A stretch of 64,000 bases of DNA from Sinonovacula constricta (GCA_007844125.1 CM017572.1:23535879-23599878); one strand, 5' to 3'; shown: positions 39,105 to 51,575, numbered from the stretch's first letter. Notes: generated from the letters alone by a model not told the origin. Program-made: numbers and translations.

Positions 39105-39320
39105 TTGTTGTTTAACATATCCCAGCGACACAGTTGTGGCATATATATCGATTTGGAGCTATTTTTTGTGAAGGAAGACAAATGTCTGGGTAGAATCACC
39201 GGTACAGTACATATCAGCTGGAAGACAATAATTTTCAGGAGGTCGAACGCACGGGGTGATAGTCGGGCAGTAAGATAAGTTACGAGTCGGCGACTTAACC
39301 ACTGGGCTACGGGCGTTCCC
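39105..39320 (-). mobile_element. SINE family D, copy 2
   Basis: On the minus strand the head is GGGAACGCCCGTAGCCCAGT then AAGTCGCCGACTCGTAACTT. The body includes GTACTGTACCGGTGATTCTA and the ACATTTGTCTTCCTTCAC core. The 3' tail is near 39110. Confidence 0.7.
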
Positions 39321-41299
39321 TCAAAAGCCAGGTGTATGAATATTGTTGTGAGAACTAATTATAAACATACATAAGAATTTATATTTGTTTAATAATCTAG
39401 TTATTAATCAGCTGCGATATGCGATACATGCATGCACACAAAATAAAAAAAATGGTATGACCCTATACGCAAGTATATTCCCAGCTGCTTACTTGTTTTA
39501 TGACATATATGTAAAATATGACTGGAAAATTTGACTTAAGCCCCTTAAAGGTCAGGAATATATCTTGTATCAAACAAATACTATGATTTTCTGCATAAGA
39601 CTGTTATGTGTCCACGTTATCGTTAAGAATTATTGAAAAAAATGGCCTTTTATTATTGTGTAAATATGTTTAGTAAAATTTGTGGCATAGCTTCAGTTGG
39701 ACAGTGTCTATGCACTGCATACACGTTTATGAACTCACTCAGGAATGAAAAATATTACCTGTAAACAATAACCATTACAATTATGACATCAATGGTTCAT
39801 TTAATAAGATAAATAAAGTTATTCAATGACAATGTAATCGACTTCTATTGCGTAATTTACAATTTATCTTAATAGATAGAACAACATACTTTCCATTGAA
39901 CATAGCAAAGTCTACAGAGGCGGATCCAGGCATTTTTTTCAATGGGTGGGTAAGAGTGGAGAACCTAATTGAGCCAGCACGAGTGGTGTTGGAGGGTCGG
40001 TTTGCGTCTGGGGGCTTGCTCCCTAGAAAACCTTTGAAATGTATCAGCCAAATATAGTTATTTCCTGCATTTCAATGGTGACTGTAAACTTTTTTTCCGT
40101 GAGTCAAAACTGATTGTATTCTCGGCGACGAAGATAATCTATATTTTTTCATGGGATGAGGGGAGAGGTCAAATTGAGTGAGAATCATAGGAAAGAGTAG
40201 TGTTAAAGGATCAGAGGACATGCTCCCATAGGAAGTGTTGACATCTAGAGACCAAATAGTGCCATTTCATGCATATCATATGTTTGACGGACCTTCATAG
40301 AATTATGTTTTTACACAAATAGTTCAATTTTAATGCGTTTTTCATGCATAAATACGTGCTTACTCGTCTTATCTGTTACACTGGACACATATGTTACAAT
40401 ACTACTACTGGCGCCCTAAAGACAATTCCTGAAAGATTAAACGGTTAACAATTGCCTCATAGAAGGGGCCATCGAATTGATCCGCCTGTGATATATTGTA
40501 TCTGCCATAAGGATACATGTATATACTTTTCAGCAGTTTTCGTGTTCAAGGAAGATGACTCTAACATTTTATTAAGCACTGTTTAATAAGAGTTACCTCC
40601 CGTAAGTCACAAGTTGCACGTGAAAAAATGGCATACTGTTCGTAGCAAGGTAAGCTGTAAAGAAATTATGGTAAATGCCTTTTATTTATGTGCATTTTAT
40701 CTTAATACATTGTTTAAATGTGTTTCTTGGTGCATCATTTGACAACTCTTTGATTTGTTTTTTTTTGTTTTTCAGTGGTAAAACTCGAGTGGTTGTCATT
40801 TGAATTTTATTGTTACCTGAACAGTCTCGTTTTAATTTCACATTTCAAAGTTAAGCAATTTGGATTCATATCTATTAAATATTTATGTAATTATATATGC
40901 ATTGCTTTAAGCATGCATTTGATTATTTCTGAGTGTCATGATTCTGTAATAAGTTGTGAAAAGCTGTTTTGTTAGGCCTACGTGTATACCAAACAACATA
41001 CGGAAACAGAACTTAAAATATCATTATTAATGTACTTCTTACTTTGGCATTTTTCTGTTGAACAAAACCTGGAACATATTTGGTGTAAATATGCTCTCTC
41101 TAAAGTTGTCTGCCCAGGTAGCTCTGTAGAGCACCAGACTCCAGAGCAGGGCCACATATTCACAAACGTTTCTGTGTCGTCTGTTTCCAACTCTGAACTT
41201 AGACTCATGGATCATAATTAGTTTTCACAAATATTTTTGAGTCTTTAGTCTGAAATCCTGCGTCTACATTTACCCGACTCAGTGATGTAAATTGTGTAT
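39321..41299. other. Intergenic AT-rich sequence, no gene established
   Basis: 39905-40060 contains GGCGGATCCAGGCATTTTTT and GGGGGCTTGCTCCCTAGAAA. A weaker related stretch lies at 40200-40280 (GGACATGCTCCCATAGGAAG), so a diverged dispersed repeat is likely. A donor-like CAAG then GTAAGC lies near 40650, without an ORF in front of it. A tRNA-like CCAGGTAGCTCTGTAGAGCA near 41115 may be a SINE relic. Confidence 0.4.
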
Positions 41300-41410
41300 G
41301 TTCCCTACTTGGAAACAGATAATTTCTTTCTTTATTTATACAAATTAACAAATACCCCACTTTGCAAGTGAAAATCCCCCACTAAGGCCTCAGAAAAAGT
41401 TCACATCTAT
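41300..41410 (+). repeat. Short dispersed repeat, copy 1
   Basis: CCCTACTTGGAAAC, CCCCACTTTGCAAGTGAAAA and AAGGCCTCAGAAAA recur in the same order at 42170-42300. Family unknown. Confidence 0.6.
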
Positions 41411-41654
41411 GGAATTTAATATAAAACAATTAAAATACTGTGATGATGAAATGAATGTTGATTTACATATTGAAGAAATGTTTGTGCAACTTACTGATTA
41501 CATTCAACTTTAAATAATAAAATGAGACTGGTATAAAATTATATCATTTGACAAAACAACATTACAACAACTATTTTTACATTTAAATATGTGGCAGATC
41601 TATCTTTGAAAGAGATTCAAGTCCCCAGTGTATAATATATCTAATAAATGACAT

Positions 41655-41840
41655 AACTAAAAATGACGTCATCAATAATGACATCATAAATCATATTATA
41701 ATGTTGCTCATGGTAGACAAAAAATCAAATGCACATCAGAACATTGAAAGTGTGTCTTTCCAAGAAATGTCAGACATTAATAAGGTAATGTATGACATCA
41801 TCAGTGATGTCATCAGTAAATATCATCACATAATGTACTC
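41655..41840. other. Cluster of TGACRTCA palindromes
   Basis: A perfect TGACGTCA lies near 41663. ATGACATCATCAGTGATGTC near 41788 forms a perfect 9-bp inverted repeat, with related ATGACATCAT and ATGATGT motifs between. TGACGTCA is the CRE/ATF site, but no promoter or gene is evident, so function is unproven. Confidence 0.35.
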
Positions 41841-42169
41841 AGGTAAGATAAACAAGTGGTATACTTTAGTGTTTGTTTTTGTTACAAAGAGTCATAAGCT
41901 TGTTATGGACTTAATGTAAAATGACACATCTATATTATAATATAGTAATAATATTAATACAAAATACAATGTCAAAGTATTAAACAAACATAACCTACAG
42001 TTTTAAGTAGAACTTTGAACATTGTTCCATACATGTGTAAAATAGTTTTGGTAAGAGTTTGTATGGTATTTCTTTCACCATGTCATTATATGTGAACTCT
42101 CCCACTTTTGGAGGGAGACTCCCTTTTTTAAGGTTCAAAATTGTGAAAATGAGGGATGTTTTAAAAAAA

Positions 42170-42300
42170 TTCAGAAATCTTCCTACTTGGAAACCTACAT
42201 CTTTTTTCTTTGTTAAAAGTTTGAAAATAACAAATCTCCCACTTTGCAAGATAAAATCTCCCACTTTGGCCTCAGAAAACGTCCATGTGTGCCACATACT
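42170..42300 (+). repeat. Short dispersed repeat, copy 2
   Basis: CCTACTTGGAAACCTAC, TCCCACTTTGCAAGATAAAA and TTGGCCTCAGAAAA match 41300-41410 in the same orientation. Confidence 0.6.
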
Positions 42301-43739
42301 CTTCCTGCAGTCTTATTTTTATTCTTTCTTAATATAAATTTCGGTTGGTGTATTCGCAAAAATATGTGCTTAGTTCAGACTTCTTTACTAACTGATTGAT
42401 TTTGCAAGTTTATTCTCAATTGCACTTATTTAACTTAAAATTATTTCATGATAACCAATGTTTGCATGTGCAGAAGCCCACTATCACCAGTTTACAGTAA
42501 ATGTTTCGCTTAGATCAATGACATTTTAACATTCAGTATTGGCTACAGAGGCAAGAAACTGGTAGTTGTGTCACATTGATGCCTTGCTCCAAAGAGGGCA
42601 GGAGTGTGGTAAGGATGTGCTTACTAAATCTGTTGGCAGGGTACTTTATTATTGTACCTGTGCTATACTGTGACTAAGTCACATCAAAATAACTACGATT
42701 AAATTGAGAAACTGTTTATATTACATTGATAGATCTATATGCTTGAAAGCTGCCTTAATGATGAAACGTGCTGACCTTGTAAATTCTAATTTCTCATTTT
42801 GCTATCATTTTGTAGAGATGTTAGTTGAACACCATATATATGGATTAGCCCTATTATCCGTTTAATAGCCATTGAGGGACAGTTGTACAGCCCTCTTGAC
42901 CAGTAGCTTTAAACATTAACTCACCAGCACACTTGAATGGGCAAGCAAGGGCTTTATACCTTTTACTGAACTCTTAGCCTGCTAAGTATATATTGGACAG
43001 GCATAGTAAAATAAAACAGATCCGGGTCGACCAGCTTGCACTGGGAGCTGTCGAATTATGAATCAAACTATTTTATAATGAGTTTCTAGCACGATGAATT
43101 GTTACCTATGCAGGTATTTTTTAAAGAATAATGAAGAATTTAGTAATTGTTTGTAGTCAATATAGCAAGGTCAGGCTGAAGTTTACATCATTTCATGCTG
43201 TAGATGGGATGACTTCACACCTGATCCCAGCCACTTCACACCAACTTCACACTCAGGCTGTGGTCAGTTTATTGGATATTAGTGGCATCCAACATAGCTT
43301 TGACCCAGAATCACTTCTTCCAGTCCAGTTTTAGTGTTAGTTAAGAGGTTGTGGACCACTAAAATTGTGGATGTGTAACTCTAGATGTAGATCAGACGCT
43401 AAATAATGCTTAAATCCTGGCTATTTTCTGTTCCCATTTATTTTCTAGGGGAGATAACCCTGGGACAAAACTGCCCTCAAAGTAGGAATAATAAAATAGA
43501 AATTTAACACATTACATTATCAAGGTATGCATATAGTCACACACATACAATTTTCTTTTCAAACAATAAATTTAGTATAACTTGCCTAACAGAAATTGAT
43601 TGTTACCTCTAAGGACTTTTCTTCCCTATTTCTTGAAATTGTAGTTATGTGTACATGTTCCTTACTATAAAGGCTTGACCCTTTTCAGTAGCTTTTCATA
43701 AGTCATAAACATGAACACGACTTTTTAATAGAATAAAGT
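42301..43739. other. Intergenic sequence, no gene seen
   Basis: Low-GC sequence. Small ORFs lack motif, splice or codon support. Confidence 0.5.
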
Positions 43740-44085
43740 AATTTTCTTCATGACTTTGATACAGTTTTATGCAGATTTTATTCATGATTTCAATGCAGTA
43801 TGATGCTGGAATAAAAAATATGTTGCTCATGACTTCAATGCAGTATGATGCTAGAAGAAAGAATATTTTGTTCATGACTTCAATGCAGTATGATGCTAAA
43901 AGAAAGAATATTTTGTTCATTACTTCAATGCAGTATGATGCTAGAAGAAAGAATATTTTGTTCATTACTTCAATGCAGTATGATGCTAGAAGAAAGAATA
44001 TTTTGTTCCTGACTTCAGTTCAGTCTAATGCTAAACTAAAGCCAATTTTATTTGCAATTTTATTGAAGTACAATACTAGAAAGCT
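43740..44085. repeat. 45-bp tandem array, about 7 units
   Basis: The unit contains ATGACTTCAATGCAGTATGA and TGCTAGAAGAAAGAATATTT. It repeats every 45 bp and is most regular between 43785 and 44030. As 45 is a multiple of three, frames on both strands stay open and give repeated MTSMQYDARRKNILF or its antisense. These are not called as genes because flanking sequence gives no coding signal. Confidence 0.9.
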
Positions 44086-45819
44086 GACTCTTTATGATTT
44101 TAAATACATTGGTTTGTGCTGTTTTAGTATGGAGGGCTTTTTTTCCTTCTTTAGTAGGAGCCGTTTACAGGTGCCCTCCTCTCAGAAAATTTCTTTACAA
44201 TCATGAAGTTCCCCCCCCACCCAAAAGTAACTTTACATCAGGTTTTTTCATTCCCATTTAAAGATGAAGTCATGCTATTTTCCCCAAAATTATTGGTGCA
44301 TGGGCCCCTTCGCCTGGCAGTGAAAAAAAGCCTTGGTATATGTCTGTAATACATGTAAAATGTCTAACCTTGCTTTATTGAAGTTGTAGAAATTTTCTGT
44401 AAAATGTTCCTTTTGTGATGACCTTTGTTAATTTTGCAAATTAATTTAAAATTTAAAGCATTTAAACTTGAACAGAAACATTTTATTTTTTTAATTCATG
44501 AATTAGAATAAGGTTAAGTTTGTTTGTTGGGTTTATCGTCCCACCAACAGTTAGAATAAGGTTAAAAAATTGCCATAAAATATTCTGTCAAAAATACCAA
44601 GAATACTTTTGATTGCCACATGAGTTATTTTGACTTTCTTTGATGTTTGAGATACTGTTACATTATTGGAATTCCTTCGAAGATGGGGTCGATCTAATCA
44701 CCTTGATTGAGTCTGAACATTTCATATTATTGATGTACAGTCAACACAGCCATATCGAAACCTGGTCACAGACATGTGATAAACAGTCGAGTATTAATGT
44801 GCCTTTTGTTCCTGTCTGTCTCTCTTCCAATAGCTAGGTCTGTGGCCACTTGTCCCTCTGATTGGACACACTTTTATCTTCTTTGATCTTCCTACAGTAG
44901 AAAGGTGACAAAACTGTTTGCCGAGGGATTAGCACTTCACCATAAGATGTAAAACCCTGTCCGCTTCAAGTCCTTAAGACGTATTTGTAATTTCTGCTGA
45001 TTACTGTCTTTGCAGAAGTTTTTTCGGCGGAGAAAAGAAGTTAGTAAATGCGAGTGTTTGTCCTCAGTTTGACAGTTACATGCCAGTTATACTTGACAGC
45101 TCAAGAATGGTGGCATTGATAGGGTCGCATAATGGCAGGTCTTGTGGGTAGAAGTTAAGTAAAGTTGATAGAAGATGTAAGTGATAGTCTTAAAACTGCT
45201 GAGCGATGACTCTTCATTAGGCGCAGGGTTTCTATGAAGTAGGTGTGAGTTCTGGACCTATCTATGATCATATTGTGGACCCATCCAGTGGGTTTGTGTT
45301 GTGCTTTTTTTAATGTAAAGGCTTCTTTTTATTCATATGACTGATGGTGTTAATGAACTTTGATAAAAGTTTAACTCATGAACAGTGGGTATTTGTTGAT
45401 TGTGAAGGTATGAGATGGTGGAAGAAAATTAATAAAAGAAATATGTTCCTAAATACGTTAAAAAATCTGTTCCTAAGGCTGTGTGAAGTTTGATATTGTT
45501 AGTAACAAATGTATGTACCCATAACTTACCGGTACTCATTTTTTTTTTTTTTTCAGTATTATTTTCAGTCATACATGAATAAGTACTGTTTCTTTTAAGC
45601 AATACTATTTAATCTTTTTATTAAAAGAATTATTTCATTTCACCATTGATGGTTTGCAATGAAATACACATTTTTTCTGTTAAAACTTCTATTCAACACT
45701 CAGAAATCTTTCAAAACAAGAAAATAAAGTTTCTTTATTGGGTTTTTCATCCCACCAACAGTATTTCAGTTTTCCAGTGATGGTTTTCTACTGAAGCAGA
45801 TACAGTGCTGCATTCAGAT
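44086..45819. other. Intergenic sequence with SINE B end fragments
   Basis: Fragments of the family B 3' end in minus orientation occur at 44518-44553 (TTGTTGGGTTTATCGTCCCA) and 45733-45770 (TTGGGTTTTTCATCCCACCA). A T-run lies at about 45538-45554. No gene seen. Confidence 0.5.
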
Positions 45820-46312
45820 AGTTTGTTTGTTAGGTTTATGGTCCCATCAATATTATTTTATTATCCTGAGACAGTTATAATACTCTGTGTGTAGCATGCC
45901 ATGTTCACCTGGCATAATACCACACCCAGTCACATTATTCTGACCGGACCTGGTAGTGCAATTAGTAGAGCGTCGGCTCCAGGTACGGGAGGCCCTTGGT
46001 TTGATCCAGGGCTGAGACATACCAAAGTCATAAAAAATGGTAGTGGCATAGATCCCTTGCTAACATTCAATATTAGCGCAATTATAAGGGTTAATTCCAC
46101 AACTGGTTGGCCTGGTGTCAGGACAATGTAACTGGGTGTGGTATCACGCCAGGTGTTTACGGTATGTTATACACAGTGAAGGCAGCACTACATCTGGTTC
46201 AGGTGAACACCATCTCCAGATAACTGAAATACTGTGTGTGGGACAATAAACCCAATAAACAAACAAATATCCTGACACCAGGCCAACCAGTTGTAGAACC
46301 ATCTTTATATTT
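45820..46312 (-). mobile_element. SINE family B, minus copy split by a plus copy
   Basis: 45820-45943 is the 3' part of a minus-strand family B copy, ending ACACCCAGTCACATTATTCT then GAC. The same copy resumes at 46269 with ATCCTGACACCAGGCCAACC. Between them lies a near-complete plus-strand copy (45944-46268). ATTCTGAC on the left and ATCCTGAC on the right are the probable 8-bp target duplication. Confidence 0.8.
45944..46268 (+). mobile_element. SINE family B, copy 2 (inserted in another family B copy)
   Basis: Head CGGACCTGGTAGTGCAATTA and GTAGAGCGTCGGCTCCAGGT, with a box-B-like TGGTTTGATCCAGG. Body ACATACCAAAGTCATAAAAA, AGGTGTTTACGGTATGTTAT and ACACAGTGAAGGCAGCACTA. 3' end GTGGGACAATAAACCCAATA then AACAAAC. 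Confidence 0.85.
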
Positions 46313-46495
46313 TTTTTCAGATGTGGATAGTACAATTAAAAAATGTCTGCCCTGGTAGCAGAAAATTATGTTTTAAAACTCTGGCTTGAGACACACCAAT
46401 AATCCTGATCTAGTGTTTATCAGCAAGAGTCTTCATATGGCTCTTTCCTGGATTAACTTTGTAGCAAAGAAGGCTGTTGTCACTCTCATATCAAG
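46313..46495. other. Short spacer, nothing recognised
   Basis: Unique-looking sequence between two SINEs. Confidence 0.4.
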
Positions 46496-46715
46496 GGCCA
46501 CCTGTGAGGTTGTGGCAGAGTCGCCAACTTATACCTCCTCTGACCACTTACCCTCTCACTGGGACTTAATTTGGGTGAGTTTTCCGGCCAACCTGCGGTG
46601 CCCTGGTTGTTCTACCCAGACATTTGTTTGGGGTCTTCCTTCACCAAAATAACTGGATGTGGTTATAATGATCTTAATTGGTCGCTGTGATGTATTTAAA
46701 AAAACAAAAACAAAA
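46496..46715 (+). mobile_element. SINE family D, copy 3
   Basis: Degraded head (GTGGCAGAGTCGCCAACTTA), body GGTGAGTTTTCCGGCCAACC, core GGTTGTTCTACCCAGACATT and TGTTTGGGGTCTTCCTTCAC, tail GTCGCTGTGATGTATTTAAA then AAACAAAAACAAAAC. Confidence 0.72.
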
Positions 46716-47392
46716 CTATTGTATCATGAACAGTGAAGGCAGCACTATTCCTTCTTAGGGTAGACACTTTTTCTGTGTACTGCATCATCACAGTGAGACG
46801 CTAAACTCAAGAAATGATATGTTCGTAAGGCACAATGTGCGTAGATTGTGTGGGTGTGTAACGACTTGTAATTGCAAAATGAAAACATAAAAAGTCATTT
46901 TTTAAATAATATTTAAGCATTAATGCACCAGACTTTAAACTTGTCACACCTGTTTCAAGTGGCCACTGAAATCATCCCTGCTATAAATGGACCATTTGAT
47001 CCCTGATCTCTAAACTTTTTCTTCCTTAAGGACCTAATATATTCACATGCAGTCGCTTATCTGCTTTTGCATGTGTTTAAAGAAGCATTTAAAATCCTTT
47101 TCAAGTTCAAGTGCTCTGCCACATTTTGAAGTTGTAACGACCGTTAAGCTAGCCGAGGCTAGATGTGCACTAATGAATTACGTGAGATGACGCCGCATTT
47201 TTCTCCTAAGGGTGTCTTAGTTCCATAGATTTGTCAACTAGCTAAGATATCGCAATGACTTTCAACTTTATAAATAATTTAATACTGAAAGAATGTTAAT
47301 GCAGTAAATTTGTTTGATGGCGAAGTTTTGACCAGGTATTTCTAACCAAAATAAATTTAAGACATTGGACATAATATGGTATGTACAGATGC
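46716..47392. other. Intergenic sequence, nothing recognised
   Basis: No ORF or repeat copy identified. Confidence 0.5.
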
Positions 47393-47545
47393 TTTATTAA
47401 AGATGGTATCGGACAGTTTGCCTATATCAAACATTTTATAATATCTCATCAATGATTTGGGGAATTTAGGCATAATTTCTACATAAACTTATACTAAGAC
47501 TCAGTAAAGACTGCTGTTGAACACTACCTACCTATATTGTTTAAC
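47393..47545 (+). mobile_element. TIR element family T, 5' fragment
   Basis: TTAAAGATGGTATCGGACAG and TTTGCCTATATCAAACATTT match the left end of the copy at 26777. The rest of the element is absent. Confidence 0.65.
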
Positions 47546-47664
47546 TGTACAAAAATGTGTTCAATTATTGTATTATTAAAGCAAAATACAGAGAAAATGG
47601 CCAATGTTCATACAAAAACGAAAAATGTGTATTTTCCTCTGTATTAATGGGCTGGAGCCACACC

Positions 47665-47965
47665 AGACCTGGTAGAGCGTCGGCTCCAGGTACGGGAGGC
47701 CCCAAGTTTGATCCTGGGCTGCGACATACCAAAGTCCTTAAAATTGGTAGTGGTATAGCACCCTTGCTAATGCTTAACCAAATATAAGGGTAGTTTCACA
47801 ACTGGTTGACCCAGTGTCAGGATAATATGACTGGGTGTGGTAATGTGCCATGTGTTAATGGCATGCTATATACAGTGAAGGCAGCACTATGTCTGCTTCA
47901 AGTGGACATTGACTCCAGATAGCTGAAATACTGTTGGTGGGACGATAAACTCAATAAACAAACAT
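47665..47965 (+). mobile_element. SINE family B, copy 3
   Basis: The head has a short deletion (ACCTGGTAGAGCGTCGGCTC). Body TTTCACAACTGGTTGACCCA, TATACAGTGAAGGCAGCACT, end GTTGGTGGGACGATAAACTC then AATAAACAAAC. Confidence 0.85.
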
Positions 47966-48039
47966 AAGATGCCTCTCTAGACTTATGTGTATTTAATAAG
48001 AAATACAATACAGCAACACTAACTGTCATCAGATCAAAA

Positions 48040-48160
48040 GTCCAGCTATTTTAGGGAAGGATCAGACAAATGTATTTCTAGAAACAACAGTGCACAGCAG
48101 GTCAGCTGGAAAACCTTCCCACATTATGTTCTTTGCCATGACAAGGACTTGAAGAAATGT
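48040..48160 (-). mobile_element. SINE family D, copy 4 (partial)
   Basis: On the plus strand, GTCCAGCTATTTTAGGGAAG, CAGCAGGTCAGCTGGAAAAC and CTTCCCACATTATGTTCTTT match the family D core region. The head is missing. Confidence 0.6.
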
Positions 48161-49198
48161 GATGAGAGGCTCAGCAAGAGGAGTTTCTCTTATAATGCTT
48201 TGGTAGCCCGAGATTTCCACTTTCCTGAAATAACACAATTGATTTTCCACAAATTTTACAAAAGCAGCAATAGACAGTCATTTAGTTTTAAAGACAAGTG
48301 ACCAGTGTTAAAAGCTTAAATCAAGGTTTCATGTAGTGTTTTGTTGGTATAGACAGTTTAAATACTCAATCTATTAATCGTTTCCTATCATTTCACACAT
48401 TTCATAAATCAAATCCTTGAAAGTGAATTCGGAGAGGGCTGTTTACAAGATTGAAGCACAGTTCTTGTTTATTTATGTTTATTACTGAAGTTGAAAGTCT
48501 TTCAAGTGACAGCTGTTTACTTGGACGAGTCCCTCAAGTGGATTATTATCAGTTGTTACGTAGAATACTTAGTCAAGGACTTGAGTTAGATAACACAACA
48601 TTGCCATTGCAAGAAAAGTACTGAGATACATAGTAACTTAAGTGTTCATTTTATCAACATCCTTGTCTGATGTCCTATCCGCAACAGATATCTGTAACAG
48701 ATTCTAATTTATAGCCACTTAATACAAAACCAATTGTGGAATATTTGGAACCTTGTTTGAATGTGAGGAGTACTTAAATTATTTTAATAGAGCTGGTCCC
48801 CCAGTAAGGATGTCTCCAGGATTCCGTTCTTTCTTGTTTTGGTTTAAACAAATGAAGCCCCAGTCAGACACTTCATACTGCTTATTAAATTAAGATTATA
48901 TTTTATTTCCTCTTGACAAAGCACTCTACTTGATGACTTGTCAGATTAGACAAAAGAAATATTTAGACTTCTTAATCTTTCTCGGCTTGATAAACATTGA
49001 TTTAAATCTTTCAAAGGCAAACCATTCACTTGTGTTTGCTTGATTTTCAATAAACTGTTTTTGCCTTGGGTAAATACTGAATACTTTACAACATATTTTA
49101 ATCCTAATTTATACCTGCTTTATTATCCTGTTCAACACAAATTGATCAGGCACTGGCAGAAAAGTATAGATTCAGATCAGCCCTTTCCAACACTGAAC
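48161..49198. other. Intergenic sequence, no gene seen
   Basis: No repeat copy or supported ORF. Confidence 0.5.
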
Positions 49199-49386
49199 AA
49201 GGGGCACACATGGCCAAGCGGTTAAACATTTAACTCCTAATCGCCTCACTGCAAGGGTTCAAGTTCTGGTCTTCGAGAACTTTCATGTGTGGAGGTTTTC
49301 CATATAACCTGGGATGCACTTAATAATTAGCTGGACATTGCCAATATATTGTGTCGGTGCAATGTAACAAAAATTAAACAAACCAA
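49199..49386 (+). mobile_element. SINE family C, copy 2 (internally shortened)
   Basis: Head GGGGCACACATGGCCAAGCG, box-B-like AGGGTTCAAGTTCTGG, body GAACTTTCATGTGTGGAGG, tail TGTGTCGGTGCAATGTAACA. The CCGGTGGTTCTACCC to CTTCC segment is deleted. Confidence 0.75.
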
Positions 49387-49564
49387 CACTGAACAGGAGA
49401 AAGAGAAATCTTTGCAAGTAGATGTCAGCAAATAACAATGAAAAAGTAGGTGCAATTATTAAATGTAGCAGTTTGTTGGTTAATTTAGTTTAGGTATGGT
49501 CGGCTTGTGTATTTATCAGCAATGTGCTTTTTACATGTCTTGATATGCAGTCATTGAAAACAGA

Positions 49565-49772
49565 ACATAGTGCAATTAGTACAATTGATTGTGTAAGCTC
49601 CTGGTGTGAGAGGTCCCAAGTTCAAATCTAGGCCGTTTCATGCCTGGATGAGTCATTAAAAATGGTAGTGGTGTAGATCCCTTGCTCAAGCAAATATCAG
49701 ATATAAGGGTAGCTCCATGACCTTTTGACCCAGTATCAGGATAATGTGAGTGGGTGTCATATCATGTCAGGT
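49565..49772 (+). mobile_element. SINE family B, copy 4 (3' truncated)
   Basis: AGTGCAATTAGTACAATTGA, GTCCCAAGTTCAAATCTAGG, AAAATGGTAGTGGTGTAGAT and CATGACCTTTTGACCCAGTA match the family. It stops at TATCATGTCAGG. Confidence 0.72.
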
Positions 49773-50514
49773 AAAAAAAATACCCTAAATTGCATTTTGG
49801 CACAAGGTGACAGAATCCTTTTTATAGAATCCACGTGGATTTATTCCCCTCTTAATCTTACTTGATTATCCACATTTGCAAATTAGCATAGACTCTGTCA
49901 GCCTCTTAGAGAAAGGGACGTGGTCCTTCCATGTTAAAATGTACAGAAGAATTTTGACGAAAGGGATTCTGTCAGTCCTCCATCCCCAATAGTGGTTCTG
50001 TACAGATTCTGACCTCTGGTCAGAAATGTTGACAGATTAGTAACCAAAAATAGCTGGAAGTTACTATTACACCTTCCACACCAGAGTGGGTTTTTTTTTG
50101 TCTGGAAAAGGGATGGGGCCTGGGACCTTTAAGAAGGGGAAATTTCGTGGCATTTAGATAAAAACGGTGGAAGATGTGCATGTTTAACTTCTTAATTGTT
50201 ATCATATATCTTGTATATTTATTACAAGGCCATCTCTCTATTATTCTTGTTTTTGAACTCTTGCACTAGATTATCACAGTCCAGTTCCACTAGATTATCA
50301 CAGTCCAATTCTACTAGATTATCACAGTCCAGTTCACTGAAGCTTCCACTGTAGTCACTAATTTGCATCAGTGCATCTAATTTCTGCATTTTGGCAGTGA
50401 AATATTGAATTTTATCAGAGTGGAATTTCTTTTTAAGGGAAAAACTAATATCATTTCCAGAATGAAAGGCACTTGTAAACGGCCCCTCCTGTATAAAGTA
50501 AAAAAAAAAAAAAC
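49773..50514. other. Intergenic sequence with a short triplication
   Basis: Near 50265-50340 a 25-bp unit (CTAGATTATCACAGTCCAGT) occurs three times. No gene seen. Confidence 0.5.
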
Positions 50515-50716
50515 ACTACACATTTGGCTTATAGCAACATCTAGCTGTTTTGGTGAAGGAACAGTGTCTCGAAAGAACCATCAGCACACTACAGGTCATT
50601 TGAAAGACCTTCCCATATTAAGTACTTTGCCCCGAATGGGTCTCATCCCACATTGTGAGAAGCTAAGCAGCCAGAGGAGTTACAAATTGGCCACTATACC
50701 ATTACACCATGGGCGT
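50515..50716 (-). mobile_element. SINE family D, copy 5
   Basis: On the plus strand, CATCTAGCTGTTTTGGTGAA, GACCTTCCCATATTAAGTAC and, at the head end, CCATTACACCATGGGCGTCC. On the minus strand the head reads GGACGCCCATGGTGTAATGG. Confidence 0.72.
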
Positions 50717-51261
50717 CCGTATCACAGTAGTACCCACTTTAAATAGTATATATTTTATCAAAATTATAGTAATGTTCAGAATATAATTATGGATTTATTT
50801 AACCCGCTTACAACTTAATACAAGGTACCTTATTGTGAGAAACATCTAAACCAGGACATTTATCCTGAATTTATCAATCTAACACCTGCGTCATGTTATA
50901 ATCATCTTTTAAGTAATCAGATATGTACAAATATGGCTAGTCTGTGGCTATATTTATGGTAATTAAGTCAAATTTAGAAACTTCCTTCAAGGACTTTGAC
51001 AGCTCTAATTAATTACCCCCCATTTTATTGTTGACTAAAAATATAAGGTGTTTTTTTTCAAGTATAGTTTACTACATTTTAATTAATGAAAGATAAACAG
51101 AATGGATATTAGTGACTTCATTCTCTCAGCCTGTAACAGTGTAAACATTGTTTTGCTGTAACAGTTCTTTTGAATTTTTAATTGAGCCATTATAAACAGT
51201 AAATCTGTACAACATTCTTATGTACTTTTACTGTATAGACTTTACCACGCCCTAAAGTTTG
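50717..51261. other. Intergenic sequence, nothing recognised
   Basis: No ORF or repeat copy identified. Confidence 0.5.
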
Positions 51262-51575
51262 TTTGTTTGTTTTTTTGGGTTTATCGTCCCACCAACAGTA
51301 TTTCAGTTATCTGGAGACAGTGTCCACTTGAAGCAGATATAGTGCTGCCTTCACTGTGTATAGCATGCCGTGAACACCTGGCATGATACCACACCCAGTC
51401 ACATTATCCTGACACCAGGCCAACCAGTCGTGGAACTACCCTTATATTTGCTTGAGCAAGGGAGCTATACCACTACCATTTTTAACAACTTTGGTTTGTG
51501 GCGGCCAGGGATCGAACCAGGGACCTCCCATACCTGGAGCCGACGCTCTACCGATTGCACTACCAGGTCCGGTCT
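51262..51575 (-). mobile_element. SINE family B, copy 5 (near full length)
   Basis: On the minus strand, ACCGGACCTGGTAGTGCAAT head, GTAGAGCGTCGGCTCCAGGT, box B CTGGTTCGATCCCTGG, then AGGGTAGTTCCACGACTGGT and TATACACAGTGAAGGCAGCA, with the 3' end CCAACAGT/GGGACGATAAACCC near 51285. This is the cleanest box B in the family and is useful as a consensus reference. Confidence 0.87.

Noticed and set aside
43696..44206. Repeat proteins on both strands (MTSMQYDARRKNILF and antisense)
   Set aside because: 45-bp tandem array divisible by three keeps both strands open; no coding signal outside the array.
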